This document shows positions 5,346 to 7,880 of a stretch of 7,880 nucleotides of DNA, in pieces. The translations under genes were made by a program, and so were the position numbers. How positions within the stretch are numbered: the first letter of the stretch is position 1; every line of letters starts with the position of its first letter. Under the pieces are notes generated by a model. The model was not told the origin of the DNA. It searched no databases and was given only the letters and a program-made list of their open reading frames with translations. Source of the DNA: Deltaproteobacteria bacterium (GTDB taxonomy: Bacteria; Desulfobacterota; Desulfobacteria; Desulfobacterales; Desulfatirhabdiaceae); contig JAJYBO010000133.1 of assembly GCA_021778975.1 (NCBI GenBank), positions 1-7,880 of the forward strand, written 5' to 3'.

Positions 5346-6644
5346 ATGAGCACCATTATTGATGACCTGCGGAGTGGAAATGTCCCACAATTTTTATTGC
5401 GGACAGCACAAAATGAGAACCTTCAACCAGAACGGCTATGTGATGCCATCAGACGGGGACATGTCGTTGTTCCACGAAATCGTCGGCACACGAACCTGAC
5501 GCCTGTGGCAATTGGCGCTGATACCCGTGTAAAAATCAATGCCAACATCGGTACGTCGCCCGCGACCTGTGATTATGAAAATGAGCTTCAAAAAGTCAGG
5601 ACCGCTGTGGATGCAGGGGCCGATGCCGTCATGGATTTATCTATTTCCGGGGATACATCGGCTTTCAGAAAGCGTATTATAGAAGGATTTGATATCACGC
5701 TGGGAACGGTTCCGATCTATGACGCCATGATCGGTTTGGATACGACGGAGCGACTGAATTTTGCGCATTTCATGCGTATCATGGAAAAACAGGCCGTGGA
5801 GGGGGTTGATTTTATGACCATCCATGCAGGCTTGTTAAAACGCCATTTGCCCTTGGTCGAAAAGCGGACGCTGGGGATTGTCAGTCGGGGCGGGGCGCTT
5901 ATGGCGCAATGGATGAAACATCAAAATGCAGAGAACTTTCTCTATGCCAGCTTCGATGAAATTCTTGCGGTGGCCAGTGCGTACGATATTACGCTGTCTA
6001 TCGGCGATGGATTGAGACCTGGTTGTACGTATGATGCCAATGACGCAGCACAATTCGGAGAACTTGAAATTATTGGAGAATTGGTGCAGCGATGTCGCTC
6101 CGCGAATGTTCAGGTGATGGTGGAAGGGCCGGGACATGTGCCGCTGCATTTGATAGAGGAGAATGTCCGAAAAGAAAAAACGCTGTGTGATGGAGCGCCG
6201 TTTTATGTTCTGGGGCCTCTGGTCATTGATTACGCGGCGGGTTACGATCATATTGCGGGGGCTATTGGGGGGGCGCTGGCGGGGATGTATGGTGCGGACT
6301 TTCTCTGTTATGTGACGCCGGCGGAGCATCTACGGCTGCCGTCTTTAGAGGACGTCCGTGAAGGGGTGGTGGCTTCTAAAATTGCCGCTGCTGCTGCGGA
6401 TCTGGCCAGAAAGCGACCGGATGCTGTATCGCGGAATCTGCAGATGTCACAGGCCAGAAAAAGTTTCGATTGGGATATCCAGGAGCGGTTGTCCATTGAT
6501 CCTGAAAAATTTAGCCGGTATCTCGAAAAAGTGGAAACCGTGTCGTCCGGAGTCAAGACGCATCAGGCGTGTTCCATGTGTGGCGAGTGGTGCGCCATCC
6601 GGCGGCTTCAGCAGGAGGACATCCGTACGACGAAAGAATCATGA
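5346..6644 (+). CDS. thiC: Phosphomethylpyrimidine synthase ThiC (short form)
   Basis: This radical-SAM-type enzyme converts aminoimidazole ribotide to hydroxymethylpyrimidine phosphate in thiamin synthesis. At 432 residues it is the short form, lacking the N-terminal extension of E. coli ThiC. Family motifs are KINANIGTSPATCDYE (residues 63-78), LGTVPIYDA, MTIHAG, SRGGALMAQWM, GDGLRPGCTYDAND, VQVMVEGPGHVP, PFYVLGPLV, GYDHIAGAIGG and GADFLCYVTPAEHL. The cluster-binding cysteines are C409, C412 and C416 (CSMCGEWC), spaced CX2CX3C rather than the CX2CX4C of the E. coli type. GGAGAG lies upstream of ATG 5346. The TPP riboswitch in front and thiD behind (ATGA overlap) support the thiamin role. 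The related BzaF/5-hydroxybenzimidazole synthase is a less likely alternative. Confidence 0.93.
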   Translation: MSTIIDDLRSGNVPQFLLRTAQNENLQPERLCDAIRRGHVVVPRNRRHTNLTPVAIGADTRVKINANIGTSPATCDYENELQKVRTAVDAGADAVMDLSISGDTSAFRKRIIEGFDITLGTVPIYDAMIGLDTTERLNFAHFMRIMEKQAVEGVDFMTIHAGLLKRHLPLVEKRTLGIVSRGGALMAQWMKHQNAENFLYASFDEILAVASAYDITLSIGDGLRPGCTYDANDAAQFGELEIIGELVQRCRSANVQVMVEGPGHVPLHLIEENVRKEKTLCDGAPFYVLGPLVIDYAAGYDHIAGAIGGALAGMYGADFLCYVTPAEHLRLPSLEDVREGVVASKIAAAAADLARKRPDAVSRNLQMSQARKSFDWDIQERLSIDPEKFSRYLEKVETVSSGVKTHQACSMCGEWCAIRRLQQEDIRTTKES

Positions 6645-7465
6645 AGCGGTATTACCGGGTTTTGACCATCGCAGGGTCGGACAGCGGAGGCGGTGCGGGT
6701 ATTCAGGCGGATATCAAGACGTTTTCGGCTTTGGGATGTTATGGTATGTCCGTGATCTGCGCTCTGACGGCTCAGAATACGCAAGGGGTCAGAGGGATAT
6801 TTCCCGCGCCGCCAGATTTTATTCGGCAACAAATAGAGGCTGTTCTGGACGATATAGGGGTTGATGCCGTCAAGATTGGCATGTTGCATTCTTCGGAAGT
6901 CGTCCACACTGTGGCAGAATGTTTGAGGCGGTACGATATTTCGCGGATTGTCGTGGATCCCGTGATGATTGCGACCAGCGGTGACAGATTGCTTCGGGAT
7001 GACGCGATCGCAGCACTGGTTTCATCGGTTTTTCCGTTAGCGACAGTGCTGACACCAAATCTGCACGAAGCGGCGGTTCTTTTGGGGCAGCCGGTATCGC
7101 GATTGATGCAGGCCGATGATGACGTATTGGAAACGGCATGTCGAAAACTTTCCGATTTTGGGCCTGACGCTGTTGTCTTGAAAGGCGGGCATGGCGTTTC
7201 CGAACACAGTAACGATTTTCTGTATTTGAAGACAGATGATCGTTTGGTCAGGTTTTGCGAGGACCGCATCGAAACACAAAACACGCATGGGACAGGCTGT
7301 ACGCTTTCATCGGCCATTGCCGCCTGTCTGGCCAGAGGATATAAAATAGAAGATGCGGTTTCAAAAGCGAAGTGCTATATTACGGCGGCATTGAAAGCGG
7401 GCGCGGGATATCGGCTGGGAAAGGGGCATGGCCCTGTTCACCATCACTATGCATACTGGAAATGA
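6641..7465 (+). CDS. thiD: Hydroxymethylpyrimidine/phosphomethylpyrimidine kinase
   Basis: This cytoplasmic ribokinase-fold enzyme phosphorylates HMP and HMP-P to HMP-PP, the pyrimidine donor for thiamin phosphate synthase. The 274 residues begin RVLTIAGSDSGGGAGIQADI (6-25), the ThiD signature for the substrate pocket. VDPVMIATSGDRLL lies at 105-118 and LTPNLHEAAVL at 137-147. VLKGGH is at 179-184 and NTHGTGCTLSSAIAA at 214-228, with the anion-hole GTGC and catalytic C220. The ATG at 6641 overlaps the thiC stop as ATGA and starts directly on the conserved fold. The nearest strong Shine-Dalgarno (AGGAGG, 6613-6618) is too far to serve it well, so coupling to thiC translation is likely. The longer in-frame reading from 6569 is just thiC sequence in another frame. 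No thiE domain is fused. Confidence 0.95.
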   Translation: MKRYYRVLTIAGSDSGGGAGIQADIKTFSALGCYGMSVICALTAQNTQGVRGIFPAPPDFIRQQIEAVLDDIGVDAVKIGMLHSSEVVHTVAECLRRYDISRIVVDPVMIATSGDRLLRDDAIAALVSSVFPLATVLTPNLHEAAVLLGQPVSRLMQADDDVLETACRKLSDFGPDAVVLKGGHGVSEHSNDFLYLKTDDRLVRFCEDRIETQNTHGTGCTLSSAIAACLARGYKIEDAVSKAKCYITAALKAGAGYRLGKGHGPVHHHYAYWK

Positions 7466-7523
7466 CCGGCCCGGTTTGGCCAGGTAAAAAACAACAAGAG
7501 AGTCTCGATAAGAAATTAACAAT

Positions 7524-7546
7524 CCAATGTCGCATACAGGCATTGG
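7524..7546 (+). repeat. Small hairpin just before the pdxS ribosome binding site
   Basis: CCAATG (7524-7529) and CATTGG (7541-7546) form a perfect six-pair stem with an 11-base loop. It ends one base before the pdxS Shine-Dalgarno AAGGAGG (7548-7554), so folding could affect access to that site. There is no T-run, hence no terminator. It could be chance. Confidence 0.3.
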
Positions 7547-7560
7547 CAAGGAGGAACGTA

Positions 7561-7880
7561 ATGGAAGATCAAGTAGTGGGAACAGTTGACCTGAAGCGTG
7601 GGCTGGCGCAGATGCTAAAAGGGGGCGTCATCATGGATGTCGTTACGCCGGAGCAGGCCAAAATCGCCGAACAGGCTGGTGCGTGTGCCGTCATGGCGCT
7701 GGAACGGGTGCCGGCCGATATCCGGGTGCATGGCGGTGTGGCGCGTATGAGCGATCCAGACATCATATACAAGATCATGGATGCGGTGACCATCCCTGTC
7801 ATGGCCAAGTGCCGTATCGGGCATTTTGTGGAAGCGCAGATACTGGAAGCCATCGGTGTGGATTATGTTGATGAGTCCGA
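7561..7880 (+). CDS. pdxS: Pyridoxal 5'-phosphate synthase, PdxS subunit (N-terminal part, cut by window edge)
   Basis: PdxS (SNZ family) builds pyridoxal 5'-phosphate from ribose 5-phosphate, glyceraldehyde 3-phosphate and ammonia delivered by PdxT, working as a dodecamer. The 106 visible residues are strongly conserved. LKRGLAQMLKGGVIMDVV holds D26 in the position of the B. subtilis active-site D24. AVMALERVPADIR lies at 43-55 and PVMAKCRIGH at 79-88 with K83, the lysine that forms a Schiff base with ribose 5-phosphate (B. subtilis K81). AIGVDYVDES (97-106) is at the edge. The frame is open to 7880. A strong AAGGAGG lies six bases before ATG 7561. It follows thiD by 95 bases in the same direction with no terminator seen between them, so it may be co-transcribed. 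pdxT is not visible within the window. Confidence 0.95.
   Translation, partial: MEDQVVGTVDLKRGLAQMLKGGVIMDVVTPEQAKIAEQAGACAVMALERVPADIRVHGGVARMSDPDIIYKIMDAVTIPVMAKCRIGHFVEAQILEAIGVDYVDES

Noticed and set aside
5835..6329. Long minus-strand open frame inside thiC
   Set aside because: It is antisense to strongly conserved ThiC codons, Arg/His-rich and without a ribosome binding site.
6569..6640. Upstream in-frame extension of thiD
   Set aside because: It adds 24 residues that are the thiC C-terminus read in another frame. The ATG at 6641 starts on the conserved fold and overlaps the thiC stop as ATGA.
1..7880. CRISPR array, tRNA, rRNA, insertion sequence or defence genes
   Set aside because: I saw no regularly spaced direct repeats, transposase motifs, tRNA-like cloverleaf or toxin-antitoxin pair on either strand.

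Overview
The window looks like an ordinary bacterial chromosome segment with short intergenic regions, Shine-Dalgarno-led starts and roughly balanced base composition. A Desulfobacterota-like (deltaproteobacterial) anaerobe is my best guess. The reasons are the short form of ThiC (about 430 residues), two cytidylate-kinase-like proteins with C-terminal extensions, and a partial MetE/UROD-like gene behind murI. That placement is inference and no marker here is decisive.

Layout. (1) Positions 1-890, minus strand: murI (glutamate racemase), with the first codons of a downstream overlapping gene that resembles the methionine-synthase/UROD-like family and runs off the left edge. (2) Positions 891-1464: a divergent control region. 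Two near-mirror-image sigma70-type promoters sit inside a perfect 16-bp inverted repeat, one reading into murI and one toward the transporter. They are followed by a probable relic of an OmpR-type response-regulator C-terminus and a long leader with two tiny overlapping ORFs. (3) Positions 1465-2994: a DHA2-type (EmrB/QacA-like) drug-efflux transporter. (4) Positions 2995-3259: two separate inverted-repeat structures and no gene. (5) Positions 3260-4930: two paralogous cytidylate-kinase-like proteins in convergent orientation, each with a BON-like tail. This is the least understood part of the window. (6) Positions 4931-5345: a second divergent control region, again built on back-to-back TTGACTTT elements, then a TPP riboswitch and an intrinsic terminator. 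(7) Positions 5346-7465: thiC and thiD overlapping by ATGA, making and phosphorylating the pyrimidine half of thiamin under TPP control. (8) Positions 7561-7880: the 5' part of pdxS (PLP synthase), cut by the right edge.

How the genes work together. ThiC converts aminoimidazole ribotide to HMP-P and ThiD phosphorylates HMP-P to HMP-PP. The riboswitch and terminator upstream should shut both off when TPP is plentiful. PdxS, reading the same way 95 bp later, makes another vitamin cofactor (PLP). No complete new defence or mobile system is visible. The points most worth following up are the convergent kinase-like pair, with Walker A motifs lacking the usual Ser/Thr, and the recurrent mirrored promoter design.
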